DNA of 64,000 nucleotides. Origin: Alisma plantago-aquatica (taxonomy: Eukaryota > Streptophyta > Magnoliopsida > Alismatales > Alismataceae). The DNA lies in contig OY856411.1 of the NCBI GenBank assembly GCA_963693085.1, positions 66,940,001-67,004,000 of the forward strand. The letters are read 5' to 3'. The translations under genes and the position numbers were made by a program. Within the stretch, counting starts at the first letter, position 1, and every line of letters starts with the position of its first letter. Of the stretch, positions 1 to 11,435 are shown one piece after another. The notes under the pieces are model-generated. The model worked only from the letters and a program-made list of their open reading frames with translations. It made no database searches and was not told the DNA's origin.

Positions 1-114
1 AAGATGGGTTGAATTAATGTTACAAGTCAACATTTCAACCAATTATTGGTTGTTGTATGAACCAGACCATTGGATTTCATATAACCAAAACTCTTAACTC
101 ATACTCATAGGATC

Positions 115-450
115 AGAAAACCTAGCAACCATAGAGTTAGAAAACTCATTGACCACATAGAGTCAGAAAACTTGGCGACCACATATAGTCAGAAAACTTG
201 GCGACTACATAGAGTCGGAAGACTTGGTGGCCACATAGAGTCAGAAGACTTGGTGACCACATAGAATCAGAAAACTCATCGACCACATAGAGTCAGAAAA
301 CTCACCGACCACATAGAGTGAGAAAATTTGGTGACCACATAGAGTCAGAAAACTCATCGACCACATAGAGTCAGAAACTTGGCGACCACATAGAGTCAGA
401 AAACTCATCGACCACATAGAGTCAGAAAACTTGGCGACCACATAGAGCCA
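115..450. repeat. 26-bp tandem array, about 13 units
   Basis: Unit approximately ACCACATAGAGTCAGAAAAC followed by TTGGCG or TCATCG. The ATAGAG landmark falls at 131, 157, 183, 209, 235, 261, 287, 313, 339, 365, 390, 416 and 442, so spacing is 26 bp with a single 25-bp step. The variable six bases alternate between two types. Apparent reading frames across it are only a by-product of the repeat. Confidence 0.95.
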
Positions 451-1205
451 CATAAATATGCAATGTCTAGGTCATCTATCTTTAAGAAAGAAACGTGCAT
501 CGGGTTTAGAGGTACATCAACAAGGATTATCTACTCAAGATCTACCATCTAAACTCAATCCTAGGCAAGGATAGCATCTTTCTACTTGGAACAATGTTTT
601 GGGGAAAGATCATGTATATGCAAGATAAAAGTAAGTAATAATTGTGGTGAAAGTTATATAACTCACCTTAAAGAAGATGAAGTAGGTCCAAGCAGCAAGG
701 TATCTTGAAGGGAGGGAGAAGAAAACTCTAGCTTGAGCACTCCACACGGACCAGCTAGCTCCTTCTCCAAAAGCAAGCAACAAAGAAGCAAGAAGGAAGG
801 TGTCTTTCAACCTCTAGCACAAAGTTTCACCAAGAACACCATGGATCCGACCAAGAAGAGAGAGAGAGATGAAGATAGGGAAGTAAGAAAAACAAAGGAA
901 AAGTGGAAGACCTTACTTTCTTAGGCCAAGAACACGCTAAGGAATCTCTACTAGCTTGAAAAGAGGGTAGAATTAAACCCTAGGCACACATGCAAGCAAG
1001 ATCAACCAAGCTTCTTTTACCTTGGCTCCTTCTTCTCCACCATGCAAGGGGGACGAACTCCAAGAAGTAAGGAAGAAGAGAGAGAGGGATCTAGGTGTGT
1101 AAAGAACTTGTTGCATTCAAGGAGGGAGGTATATAAAGCTTAGGGTGGGAGAGAGAGACAGAGAGAGAGAGAGAGAGGAAGAGAGAGGTGTCTAGCCATG
1201 CCTAC

Positions 1206-1505
1206 CATATGTCTAAGGTCAAAACATCTCATCCGTGCAACCAGGCTGACAATGTTGTTCAGAAATCCAATTGACCTGACAAAATCTTGGCAGCACAAAT
1301 GTGTTAGAAATCCAATCGACCGCATAAAAACCTTGGCAACGAAGATGTGTCAAAAATCTAACCGACCGCATAAAAATCTCAGCAATCAAGATGTGTGAGA
1401 AATTCAACCGACTGCATAGAAATCTTGGAAACCAAGATGTGTCAGAAATCCAATAGACCGCATAGAAATCTTGGTGACCAAGATGTGTCAGAAATCCAAT
1501 TGATC
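1206..1505. repeat. 46-bp tandem array, about 6 units
   Basis: The landmark ATGTGT occurs at 1299, 1345, 1391, 1437 and 1483, exactly 46 bp apart, with a diverged unit before it at about 1252. Each unit contains CGACCGCATAGAAATCTTGG or a variant. That core resembles the 26-bp unit at 115-450 (CGACCACATAGAGTCAGAAA), so the arrays may share an ancestor. Confidence 0.9.
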
Positions 1506-1907
1506 ATCAACACTAGGTGGCCCATCGTGACCCAACATTCAAGGGTCAACCATTGAGTTAGGGCATCTAAGCAAACCCTAGTCTCAACACAAGGCTAGAT
1601 GTCATCACTTAACCAAGGTGTAACAAGGTGCCACAAGGAACAACTATATCAAACATGATGTAAAAATTGGGAAGCACAACATACATGTGACAAATTGCAA
1701 GAAAACCCTAGATATTGGTAAATTGCATAAAAATCCAAATAAGCATATAAATGCATAGCTTGCTCAAATAGGGTCCAAATTGGATCAAACTAGAAACTTA
1801 AGCTTGTCACATGATATCACAACATATCATAGGGTTTAATTGAGGTTTTAAGCATCTAATTATGATCAACAAGCATGTTCGACCAAAAAAAGCAAGGTCA
1901 GGGGTCT

Positions 1908-2575
1908 TATAAATCCCATGTACTTATGAGATACAATTATAAATCAACTAATTATTTGTGAAATTTCTAAAGTTTATCATTCATTATAAGATGCACATTT
2001 TATCTTGTATGTATAATTTTTATAAATTTTTTATTTTATTTTTGGGGGTAGGGACTGGCATCAGGCTGGGTCATACCATTGGAAGATCCATGCCCAAACT
2101 CATATTATAAAACGGGATGCATTCCACGTCTAGGCACTCATAATATTTGAAAATCTTATTACCAACCCATCTCGCATAATAGAGCTCAGTTTTAGGCCAA
2201 AGTTGAACCTATTGAGATAAAATACTAATATGAATATATTTTTAGATATATACAAAGAAACATATTATTAATAAAGTTTTGAGATGTGCATCAATAGTAT
2301 GTGTTGTAAATGTGTACCATTCATAAAACTACTAGATTTACACCTTATTAACTAATTCCAATAAATTAAAAGTCAACATTTAAGTTGGACATCTTTATAA
2401 TTCATGGTCATGTCCCATATGTTTATGGGATATAATAAAAAAATCGTCTAACGAGTTATGCAATTTCTTCAATTTATTATTGATTATAAATACATATTTT
2501 ATCTTAGCAGTTTATAAATGTCGTATTTAGATGTCTTTTAAAAGATAATGTAATATAATAGGTATACATCCCATC
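1908..2575. other. Old AT-rich unclassified repeat (left half)
   Basis: No gene. Parts resemble 22740-23110: both contain CATATTATTAATAA, a phrase of the type CCCATGTNTTTGTGGGATAC, and TATACAT followed by AATTATA-rich sequence. It continues at 4368-4759 after the hAT-like insertion. It is an ancient repeat; no ends or coding capacity can be defined. Confidence 0.4.
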
Positions 2576-4367
2576 CAGTGGCGGAGCCAACCCGCTTATG
2601 AAGGGGGGCACAATTTAAAATAATGTTAACTACATATGTGGATTTTTATTGTCAACATGTCTCAATTGACCTATTGACTTGGATCTAGCAAGGAAAATAG
2701 ATAGATCTTTCATAAATGAAAAAAATTAAAGACATAACTCATCACTTGGCGGAGTATTTTATTTTAGATTTGTGTATATGTATTATTATATATGTTTTAT
2801 TATAACATTCTACATACATTTAAGATTTTTTCACATTTAAGATGAATTCGAAATGATAGTTTTTTCTGATATTGAAAAGATTTAATCTTTTTTAATAAGA
2901 CCAACTATTCCATTGAATGAATTCTCCATAAATAGAGGTCGTTGCCAAAAAAACATAAATTTAGTGGATTATTATATAATTTTTAAGATCAAACAAGTAG
3001 TTTCTTACATGATGAGTTTGACAACTCAAATAATTAAAAAGTAAGATAAAGTTAAAAAAATTTAATATATAAGTAGTACCACGTGGCAATTATTATTATT
3101 ATTAAAAATATTAAATAACACTATAGCAATTCAATGTTAAATAAAGATAGTTACAATTATGTTAAACCTATTTATTAATTTTACCTAATAAATCAATAAA
3201 GTTTGTGATAATATATTGTTCATTAAACTATAGGGATTGTTATTTCTATGTTGTGTTTAAAATTTGGTAAATATAACAATTATGTTATCTTTAACATAAT
3301 GATGAAATAACAAATATAATTCAGAGGAACACTATTTACACAACTTACGAATACAAGTATAATTTTAATAATTAATTTCATAAGATACATTATAATATAT
3401 TATTTTAACAAATATCTATTGATGTATTAAAATTCAAAATAGTACACATATTTTAAAAATATTTAAAGTAAATTTATCATGAAACCATGTACTAATAATA
3501 ATATTATGTTTCATTTGATGTTATCTTTCGTAGCATACATTACACTCATATTAGAAATGAATCAACATACATCCGCACACATAACATATACACCTATAGA
3601 CTATGTTGTTGTTATATTTGTTATAGATTTAGTTATTTATACATAATATAACACTAATTGATATCCATGGAGTATTTTGTTAAATATATATATTGGTTTT
3701 TTGTTTTCACATTTCCTATTTATTTGCAATATTTGCTACACACTTCATTATTATATAAAGTATTTGGTATTCCATATAATATACAAAATAATTATAGATA
3801 ATAGTTTATTTTTTCTCATTAACCATACAACTATGTACTTGTTATGTTTGTTATACATTTAATTTTTAATTTATACATGATATAAAAATATTTGATATTT
3901 CATAAGGTATACTATTAATTATATATCATAAAGTATATTATTAATTATAGACACTAGTTTCTTATTTAATCATTATAAAATTGGTATAAACTAATAGTTA
4001 AACAATTGACATTAATGTATGTATTTGGTATAATTTTTAATATGTTTAATAAAAAACACAACTTGTTAATTATGTAACAATGAGATATAAAAATAAAGAA
4101 ACGTCATTTATTTTTATAAAATTTACCTTATTTTAATGTATTTATATTTGTAATTCTTACTTAAAATCGTATTGGTAAAAATGTTATTTAAGAGAACATT
4201 ATACATAATTTGAAAATATGGTAATAAGCTTGTGAAGCATGTAAAGTATAATTATAAATATTAAATTTGATACCATGTTAAGTATACACAATATATATAT
4301 TCAAAAAAATATCAAAATTGGAGGGGGGGGGCACTTGCCCCTACTTGCCCCCCCCTCGCCGCCACTG
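2576..4367. mobile_element. Non-autonomous hAT-like element, copy 1 (1.79 kb)
   Basis: Starts CAGTGGCGGAGCC and ends with the inverse, CCGCCACTG. Flanks ATCCCATC (2568-2575) and ATCCCATA (4368-4375) match in 7 of 8 bases, as expected for the 8-bp target duplication of hAT elements. The interior is AT-rich and non-coding, with runs of G and C just inside the right end. A second copy about nine-tenths identical over its whole length lies at 4760-6572. With no transposase of its own, movement would depend on a relative elsewhere. Confidence 0.8.
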
Positions 4368-4759
4368 ATCCCATATATAAAATTATAATATGTTCTAAAT
4401 TCTCGTGAACATATTAAATAACAAGCGGGGGCATTATATAACGTAAATGGTACACTAATACATTGTTCTTTTTAGTGTTTTTGAAATTGCCGACATATAT
4501 TCAACTCTGAAGTCTGGGTTTACTTTAAAAGATATATGCTGATATCCTTGACTTTTTAAGTCTGCCTTTTCTTTGACCTGATCTAGTCTTTAATTTGAAT
4601 TCTACGATTAGTTTCCATTTTTATATGTTTTAGTCGGAATCATATTGGCATACTCTCCGACTCCATCATACACTCAATTGCGAGTGCGAGGAGAACCCTA
4701 TAAATAATTGCCATGTTTTTTATTGAATACTATCGTTTCTGTTCTCAGTTTTCCATCTC
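4368..4759. other. Old AT-rich repeat (right half) and spacer
   Basis: The sequence between the two hAT-like copies continues the repeat seen at 1908-2575. Its first 60 bases align loosely with about 23085-23150. No gene or RNA is recognised. The end (4680-4759) contains GAGAACCCTATAAATAATTG, a TATA-like stretch, but no gene follows it. Confidence 0.35.
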
Positions 4760-6572
4760 CAGTGGCGGAGCCAGCCCGCTTATGAAGGGGGGGTACAATT
4801 TAAAATGATGTTAACTACATATGTGGATTCTTATTGTCAACATGTCTCAGTTGACCTATTGACTTGGATCTAGAGAGGAAAATAGATAGATCTTTCATAA
4901 ATGAAAAAAATTAAAGACATAACTCATCGCTTGGCGGAGTATTTAATTTTAGATTTGTGTATATGTATTATTATATATGTTTTATTATATATGTTTTATT
5001 ATAACATTCTACATACATTTAAGATTTTTTTACATTTAAGATGAATTCGAAATGGTAGTTTTTTCTGATATGAAAAAGATTTAATCTTTTTAATAAGACC
5101 AACTATTCCATTGAATGAATTCTCCATAAATATAGGTCGTTGAAAAAAAAAACATAAATTTAGTGGATTATTATATAATTTTTTAAGATCAAACAATTAG
5201 TTTTTTACTTGATGAGTTTGACAACTCAAGTAATTAAAAAGTAAGATAAACTTAAAAAAATTGAATATATAAGTAGTACCACGTGGCAATTATTATTATT
5301 ATTAAAAATAATGAACAACACTATAGCAATTTAATTTTAAATAAAGATAGTTATGATTATGTTAAACCTATTTATTAATTTTACCTAATAAATCAATAAA
5401 GTTTGTGATAATATATTGTTCACTAAATTATTGGGATTGTTATTTCTATGTTGTGTTTAAAATTTGGTAAATATAAAAATTATGTTATCTTTAACATAAT
5501 GATGAAATAACACATATAATTCATAGGAACAATATTTACAAAACTTGCGAATACAAGTTAATTTTAATAATTAATTTCATAAGATACATGATAATATATT
5601 ATTTTAACAAATATCTATTGATGTATTAAAATTCAAAATAGTACACATATTTTACAAATATTTAAAGTAAATTTCTCATGAAACCATGTACTAATAATAA
5701 TATCATGTTTCATTTGATGTTATCTTTCGTAGCATACATTACACTCATATTAGAAATGAATCAACATACATCCGCACACGTAACATATACACCTATAGAC
5801 TATGTTGTTGTATATTTGTTATAGATTTAGTTATTTATACATAATATAACACTAATTGATATCCATGGAGTATATTGTTAATTATATATATTGGTTTTTT
5901 GTTTTCACATTTCCTATTTATTTGCTATATTTGTTACACACTTCATTATTATATAAAGTATTTGGTATTCCATATAATATACAAAATAATTATAGATAAT
6001 AGTTTATTTTTTCTCATTAACCATACAACTATGTACTTGTTATGTTTGTTATACATATAATTTTTAATTTATACATGATATAAAACTATTTGATATTTCA
6101 TAAGGTATACTATTAAGTATATATTATAAAGTATTATTAATTATAGACACTAGTTTCTTATTTAATCATTATAAAATTGGTATAAACTAATAGTTAAACA
6201 ATTGACATTAATGTATGTGTTTGGTATAATTTTTATTATGTTTAATAAAAAATACAACTTGTTAATTACGTAATAATGAGATATAAAAATAAAGAAACGT
6301 CATTTATTTTTATAAAATTTACCCTATTCTAATGTATTTATATTTGTAATTCTTACTTAAAATCGTATTGGTAAAAATGTTATTTAAGAAAAAAAATTTA
6401 CATAATTTGAAAATATGTTAATAAGCTTGTGAAGCATGTAAAGTGTAGTTATAAATATTAACTTGGATACCATGTTAAGTATACATAATATATATATTTA
6501 GAAAATATCAAAATTGGAGGGGGGGCACTTGCCCCTGCTTGCCCCCCCCCCCCCCCCCTCCCGCTGCCACTG
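4760..6572. mobile_element. Non-autonomous hAT-like element, copy 2 (1.81 kb)
   Basis: Same ends and interior as 2576-4367, in the same orientation. The right end is expanded by a run of 18 C at about 6541-6558. The flanks (TCCATCTC on the left, AACTATCG on the right) do not form a convincing 8-bp duplication, so one flank may have been altered. It is a separate insertion, not a tandem duplication of copy 1: 392 bp of unrelated sequence lies between them. Confidence 0.75.
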
Positions 6573-7030
6573 AACTATCGCATGTGCCTTTGATCTTGAG
6601 GGCACGTAAATCATCAAAACAATTGACTCCTTCCTCCAAGTCCTAGTAGCAATACATCTTCACGTCCTTGATGTCAACGTAGTAAATGGAGTTGGTGTTG
6701 GACCCTCTGGCTTTTGCCTGAGGCAAGGCAAAGGAACATCCGTGGTTGTTCAAGAAGATGCAATTATCTCCTATGTTGCCAACGGCAATCAATGACCCAC
6801 ACATCATGTCAAGCTGTATACAAGTAGAGTATGAGTGTTGGTGAACCGCATGACGTCCACCCCCACAAAGAATATACCACCTTCCGACTCTACAAGAGAT
6901 TGATAATGTGGTCCAAAGTACATGTTACCAAGTTCACACGGCTTGGTGAGAACGGTGAACAAGCGGAAGGGGATTCCATCTTCGTCGTCGATTTTATCAC
7001 CTAGTCTACTTGAGCGCATACGATTGTTAT

Positions 7031-7330
7031 GGGGACGTTTGGTTTAAAGGATGTCATTGGATTTTGGTTTAATCCCGCATTTATTAAATCCATAACTGAA
7101 AACTATCTCGGTAGAGACATCCAACTGTGGACAGAGGTTACGTTTGGTCTGCCGGCTGCACAAGGACGTCTTGCGGCAGGTGACGCAGGTACACGAAAGA
7201 GAAAAGACCGGAACAACAGCAGGATAGCGGCGTCCCATGGTTTTGAAATGGAAAAGTGAATGCGGCATTGCCGTGTATTACCAAAAGTACCGGGATTCAT
7301 ACTTTTTGCAGTTCCTGTGAACCAAACCTA
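7031..7330. mobile_element. MITE-like insertion in the DUF295 pseudogene (a)
   Basis: Begins GGGGACGTTTGGTTTAAAGG and ends near GTGAACCAAACCTAAT, inverse ends of the same kind as the two elements at 7384 and 7989. The interior differs, with GATTTTGGTTTAATCCCGCA near the start. It interrupts coding sequence on the minus strand. No target duplication could be fixed, so ends are good to about 10 bp. Confidence 0.5.
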
Positions 7331-7383
7331 ATCTTTTGCCAGCTGGATGTAAGAATACAATCCAATCCCACGATATACACCAA

Positions 7384-7709
7384 GGGCACGTTTGATTTGT
7401 CGGATTTTTAGAAATCATGTATTTTGTCCATCCCGCATTATTAAAATGCTACTTTGTCAAAATTCCGCAAAATAAAATTTTATGTTTGGTTTGCTGGATT
7501 TTGTTAGTGCGGGATTTATTTTTTTTCGTGTCCATGACGTTCGCCATGTTGGATTTTGGCGTCCGGGAAAATATTGCTAGAGACCAAAATGTGGGATTCC
7601 TATTATGTCTGAAAATCCCGGGATTAGCCTCAGTCCTCCAATCCAGCAAACCAAACGTAAAATTTGTTGAACTGGAGTCCAAAATACAATCCAATACAGC
7701 AACCGTGCC
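7384..7709. mobile_element. MITE-like insertion (b), GGGCACGTTTG ends
   Basis: Left end GGGCACGTTTGATTTG, right end inverse CAACCGTGCCC. The interior is collinear with the element at 7989-8331 (AAATAAAATTTTATGTTTGG, GGATTTTGGCGTCCGGGA, CCAATCCAGCAAACCAAAC). About 77% of positions agree by eye. No coding capacity. The superfamily is unclear; inverse ends of this type occur in PIF/Harbinger- and hAT-related MITEs. Confidence 0.65.
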
Positions 7710-7805
7710 CTATACGGACGATCACCGTGAACAATGACGTACACCTTTCTGTCAAGGCTTGTAATGCTGCCGAAGTAGTTGCCGATTGATTTGGGGAGCA
7801 CTATC

Positions 7806-7981
7806 CTCCTCCACGCTTCATCACCGATTTCACAAGATAGTAGAACGTCTGAGCTATCAATTGCAATCACTAACTTGCAACTAGGATCGTCCCTCCTCCA
7901 CGCTTCATCACCGATTTCACAAGATAGTAGAACGTCTGAGCTATCAATTGCAATCACTAACTTGCAACTAGGATCGTCCGG
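7806..7981 (-). repeat. Exact 87-bp tandem duplication inside DUF295 pseudogene
   Basis: Two adjoining 87-bp units are identical. On the minus strand each encodes the same 29 residues (DPSCKLVIAIDSSDVLLSCE followed by IGDEAWRRD), so the duplication keeps frame. Perfect identity in a gene that is otherwise decayed suggests a recent duplication, or an assembly or replication slip. Confidence 0.9.
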
Positions 7982-7988
7982 CGATGTA

Positions 7989-8331
7989 GGGCACGTTTGG
8001 TTTGCAGGATTTACTGAAATCTTATATTCTGTCCATCTTGCATTACTGAAATGTTGCATTATCAAAATCCCGCAAAGTAAAATTTTATGTTTGGTTTGCT
8101 GGATTTTGTAAGTGTGGGATTTATTTATTTTCGTGTCTACCATCTTGCCCATGATAGATTTTGGCGTCCGGGAGAATTTTGATGGAGACCAAAATGCGGG
8201 ATACCTATTATGTCTGAAAATCCTGGGATTAACCCCATTTCTCCAATCCTGCAAACCAAACATAAAATTTGCTGAACTGGAGTTCAGAATACAATCCAAT
8301 ACGGCAAAATCCAGATAACCAAACATGCCCC
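7989..8331. mobile_element. MITE-like insertion (c), GGGCACGTTTGGTT ends
   Basis: Left end GGGCACGTTTGGTTTGCAGG, right end inverse AACCAAACATGCCCC. Same family as 7384-7709. It separates the FLVNPSG segment from the CKLVIAIDSSD segment of the DUF295 pseudogene on the minus strand. Confidence 0.7.
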
Positions 8332-8706
8332 CTGACGGGTTTACAAGGAAGCAGCGCGAGGTGCAGGCCTCATGTTCTTCCACCGTAACGACAAACAACC
8401 AGCCGCTAGTAGCATGATGCGCAGAACTATTCCACTTGTTACGTCGCGACCAGCTTGTACTCTTAGTTGTCTTGGTACCAGGACAGAAGACTTTTTGCTG
8501 TCGAGTGATATGCTCTGGAAGCTGTGGATCGTACCGCTAAGGCCATGGCGGTAAAGTAGCCACGGGGAAATAATTCCGTCCATGGTCTAGGTTTCATAGT
8601 CATCTACTTTCTCGCAACTCCCGATGGACATTGTAGAAGACGCGCTCAAATCTACTGTTGCATCATGCTGTTCCGGATGCTGTTGCATATTATCCCAGCC
8701 TTCCAT

Positions 8707-10041
8707 CGATACCAAAACCCCACTGCTAAACAGGATCAAAACGGCTTTGAACGACACGGATCAATTGTAGCAGCCTGAAATAGTATTTTCGGAACAGCAA
8801 ATTTGGACCAGTAGAAGACTAGTTTACAAAAGGTTAATGATTGTGGCTCTTTGTGACATAAGATACACTAGATATCAAGACACTAAGTCTTCAATTTAGA
8901 AAATTTTCAATTAATTTTAAATTTAGAAAATTTTCACTTAATTTTATTAGTAAAGGAACGAATAAAGCGGCGTATATAGTAGCAACTAGTTAACACACAC
9001 GTGCACATACATGTGCCCCATTGAACATGTTTATTTTACATTAAATATTTGAAAAATAAAATTTACCAAAAGGATAATGGTAATTCTCATAATTGTTTTG
9101 TAGAAAATTTGAAAACATGTTGTTTATGACTCTGAAACACACGTTTGAAGAAAGGAATGTGTGGAGAAGTTGAGAGATTTGTGGCTATTGATTTGATCAA
9201 CGAGAAAAAAATCAAAATAGAACAAATATAAAAAAAAGTGGAGAAAAATTGTGAAAAGAGAGAGAATCAAGGAGAGAGCATTATGAATTCGTTCTTTTTA
9301 TAGTGGTATAGATATAGATGTATACACCCAAATAGTAGTAAGCCTTTCACTTTTAATGATTTTTTTTCCTTTTAACTTTTTTTATGTTGTTTTGGCCGAC
9401 TCGGCCGACCGAGTAGTAGAAGTAGTAGTTTAAAAAATAACGTAAAACGTCACACAAGGTGGGCAATATAAGCTGAAGTGCGGTATTGGACCAAAATAGT
9501 TTTCAAAGGATGTTATATATTGATGATTATTTTTACAGAAGTGAGATAAATTGATTTGTTTTTCCTTGTTATTTTGCCTTTTTTATATTGTTTATGAATT
9601 TAATCTCTATCCAGTTGAATGCTTCAGAAAACAAATGTCTTAAATGCTATTCCAATCCGTTAGGAGCTTTGCAATCATAATTGGAACTGGATTATGATGC
9701 TGCCACCTATCTATATATACTGAACGTACGCCTTTACTCTCACTAGTCCCCGAACAGTTAATTCTCCTCCTGCCACTGGTCCTAAGTCGCCGAGCGGATT
9801 GATTCTTTTGCTCCCAAGTCGTCGAATGGATTGATTGTTCTCCCAAGTCGCCGAAAGGGACATCAGCCAAATCCTTCCTCGAGATGTCGTCCAGCTTGTG
9901 TCTCATCTACTAATTGGCGATGCACGAACATATCGGGCTTTCGGGCTTGTTTGCTGCCGCTCTTACTTATTAGGGTTCAGGCGAGCACTTCGCCTAACCG
10001 ATGAGGGAAGCCTGGAGTTTCGAATTTCGATGAGGACCTAT
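8707..10041. other. No gene recognised
   Basis: 8707-9640 is AT-rich with small purine-rich stretches (AGTAGTAGAAGTAGTAG at about 9412) and nothing coding. 9640-10041 is more GC-balanced and lies beyond the likely 3' LTR of the minus-strand gypsy element. A short plus-strand reading with LPRDVVQLVSHLL looks faintly like an F-box but cannot be supported. CTATATATACTGAACG at 9710-9725 is TATA-like. Confidence 0.3.
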
Positions 10042-10267
10042 TGTGAGCGACGAATAGATTAGAATAACGAAGAGAAAGGGAGACGAGAATCGGTGGAACC
10101 GGTATCAAATGCCAGATCTTTGGCCCTGTTCGAGGTTCACTCTTATTTATAGCCTCGTAATGGAGCAGCTACATTCCAGCTGTCCTTACCGACACGACAC
10201 GACACTTCCTCGTAAGAACCAGGTCCCACTAATTATAGCATCGTCCATGTGATCAGCCTGCGTGACA
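10042..10267 (-). repeat. Putative 3' LTR of the Reina-like gypsy element
   Basis: On the minus strand this begins TGTCACGCAGGCTG immediately after the chromodomain-coding region and ends CGTCGCTCACA, giving the TG...CA form of an LTR. A TATA box (GGCTATAAATAAGAG, about 10138-10153) sits inside. The matching 5' LTR should lie beyond 20486, where another element has inserted, so the pair cannot be compared and the left limit is a guess. Confidence 0.4.
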
Positions 10268-10284
10268 ATTACAATTTACAAGTC

Positions 10285-10531
10285 TTATTCTCGACCAACC
10301 CAATAGTATGGTAACGACTGAAGGAATTGTCGTCTTCATCTTCTCATAGCTTTCTCAGGTTGCGGTCTCCTTGTAGTCTTGGACTCACCAATCCATTGCA
10401 CCAGCACCTCCGCCACGGCTTCCTGACCTGCTCTCACCATTTGTCTATCCAGTATCTTCTCCAGTCTCCAGAGTCTGGCCGTCTGGGGCGCCAATGCCCA
10501 TTCCCAATTCAGAGGTGAGCCTGGCTGTGTA
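10285..10531 (-). pseudogene. Chromodomain-like C-terminus of gypsy integrase
   Basis: Minus-strand translation contains EKILDRQMVRAGQEAVAEVL followed by VQWIGESKT. This is the chromodomain-like pattern (ILDRR.V..G......VLVQW) at the end of chromovirus-type plant Ty3/gypsy integrases. It continues from 11436-11640 across the hAT insertion at 10540-11427. The usual ATWE motif after VQW is altered. Plus-strand readings over the same bases, one resembling a transit peptide, are shadows. Confidence 0.7.
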
Positions 10532-10539
10532 GCAAGATC

Positions 10540-11427
10540 TAGAGACGGAGCTACATTAAGGCCTGGTGAGGCCCACCAGGCCTCATCTGAACTTTAGGAA
10601 ATTCAGAAAGGTCCGAGCCGATGCCATGCTGGTTATCCTTAGTCATGAGATGTCTAATGCAGTAAAAAAGGCTTCACTAACCAAGTCAGTAGCGGTGAAG
10701 TGGCTTGTTAGTCAGTATTATTTCCTTCGGAGCGGCTACCTAACCCGGGTACGCGGACACCAACGAACTAGTTATATGCATTTATTCAATGGCATCGAGA
10801 TTTGGAACAAGAACTTGGGTGATTTAGTGGTCCTAGACCAATTTCTCAACTTTGGTTTAGAAACGATTGTATTGCAAAAGATATGATCAAGAATACATTT
10901 GTTAGACCTCAAAATTTCACATTATCGCCAAAATGTACAATATTTGATGAGAAGAATATAACTAAAAGAAGGTTCCTACATCCACATTATAGTGAACTCC
11001 CATAGAATGGGAGGGTGTTGGATGACGTACAAAACGAAAAATATAGTTCGTGTATTATCGACGTTGTCTATTGCTAGGGAAGTGCCTTCAATTGTAAATG
11101 AAGAGATCATTTCCTACGATGAAGATTATGCAACATTGTTTATGCAATATAACGGGCTAGGAGTACAAAAATGAGTGTTTGATTGTGTATGTTCTAAATT
11201 ATATATATGTAAATCTGCATCAATGTTATTATGCTCTTAATCCAAAATATATAATATTGATGATTTTTTGTTAAAACTAAGGAGCTCAATGGTATTTTTT
11301 AGTTTGTATATAATAATTATTTTTAAAATCCTTATATGGTTTTTAAAATTTGACAATTATTTTCCTTCCAAAATTAGTTTTTAATACTTTAGGCCTCGCC
11401 CACTCCTGAATCTAGGCTCCGCCATTG
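10540..11427. mobile_element. hAT-like insertion (888 bp) in the gypsy element
   Basis: Left end TAGAGACGGAGCTACATTAAGG is diverged; the right end inverse reads CAATGGCGGAGCCTAGATT. These ends belong with the CAGTGGCGGAGCC ends at 2576 and 4760. Flanks GCAAGATC (10532-10539) and GGAAGATC (11428-11435) agree in 7 of 8 bases, the target duplication length of hAT. It splits the minus-strand integrase C-terminus: MFHVSQLKHFRGD lies to the right and the chromodomain to the left. An open frame at 10566-10886 resembles nothing recognised. Confidence 0.75.
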
Positions 11428-11435
11428 GGAAGATC

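Larger units (their letters stand above)
1..1907 (-). mobile_element. Long-LTR retroelement fragment, reverse orientation
   Basis: Read on the minus strand, about 1907 down to 600 is collinear with 20487-21540 on the plus strand. Shared landmarks are a start resembling TGTAAGGCTCCTGAAC, a stretch containing AAGCTTAAGTTTC, TTATGCAATTTACCAA and GCAATTTGTCA, and the segment AGGTGAGTTATATAAC. The two are diverged copies of one LTR family in opposite orientation. The fragment carries two tandem arrays (115-450 and 1206-1505) not seen in the other copy. No pol coding or primer site is visible and the element leaves the window at base 1, so it may be a solo LTR or a truncated element. The family is not named. 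Confidence 0.55.
6590..8706 (-). pseudogene. DUF295-type (F-box associated) gene, interrupted and frameshifted
   Basis: Read from 8706 down to 6590. The open segment starting MEGWDNMQQHPEQ ends at a stop near 8589. It is followed by SPWLLYRHG, then SGWLFVVTVEEHEA and FLVNPSG, then a segment with CKLVIAIDSSDVLLSCEIG and GDEAWRR, then LDRKVYVIVHGD, then GGIFFVGVDVMRF and finally GDNCIFLNNHGCSF with NSIYYVDIKDVK. This order (WLL, LLNP, GDEAW, YAL, GD.CIFLG) is that of plant DUF295 proteins, many of which carry an N-terminal F-box. No F-box is seen here. The frame is broken by a stop after the first segment, by frame changes near 8400 and 6810, and by MITE-like insertions at 7031-7330, 7384-7709 and 7989-8331. 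In this family the intact gene would be about 350-400 residues in one exon. Confidence 0.7.

Noticed and set aside
241..453. Open frame with repeated SDSMWSMSFLTLCG residues
   Set aside because: It is the translation of the 26-bp array; no start context and no family.
3677..6060. Matching 61-residue hydrophobic frames at 3677 and 5875
   Set aside because: They occur at the same place in the two hAT-like copies because those copies are homologous; AT-rich sequence gives such frames by chance and there is no sign of protein-level constraint.
9835..10062. F-box-like reading (LPRDVVQLVSHLL)
   Set aside because: Lies in or beside the LTR of a minus-strand gypsy element; similarity is too short and no partner domain follows.
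10327..10518. Transit-peptide-like exon with a GT donor
   Set aside because: The minus strand of the same bases encodes the chromodomain of the gypsy integrase, which explains the open frame.
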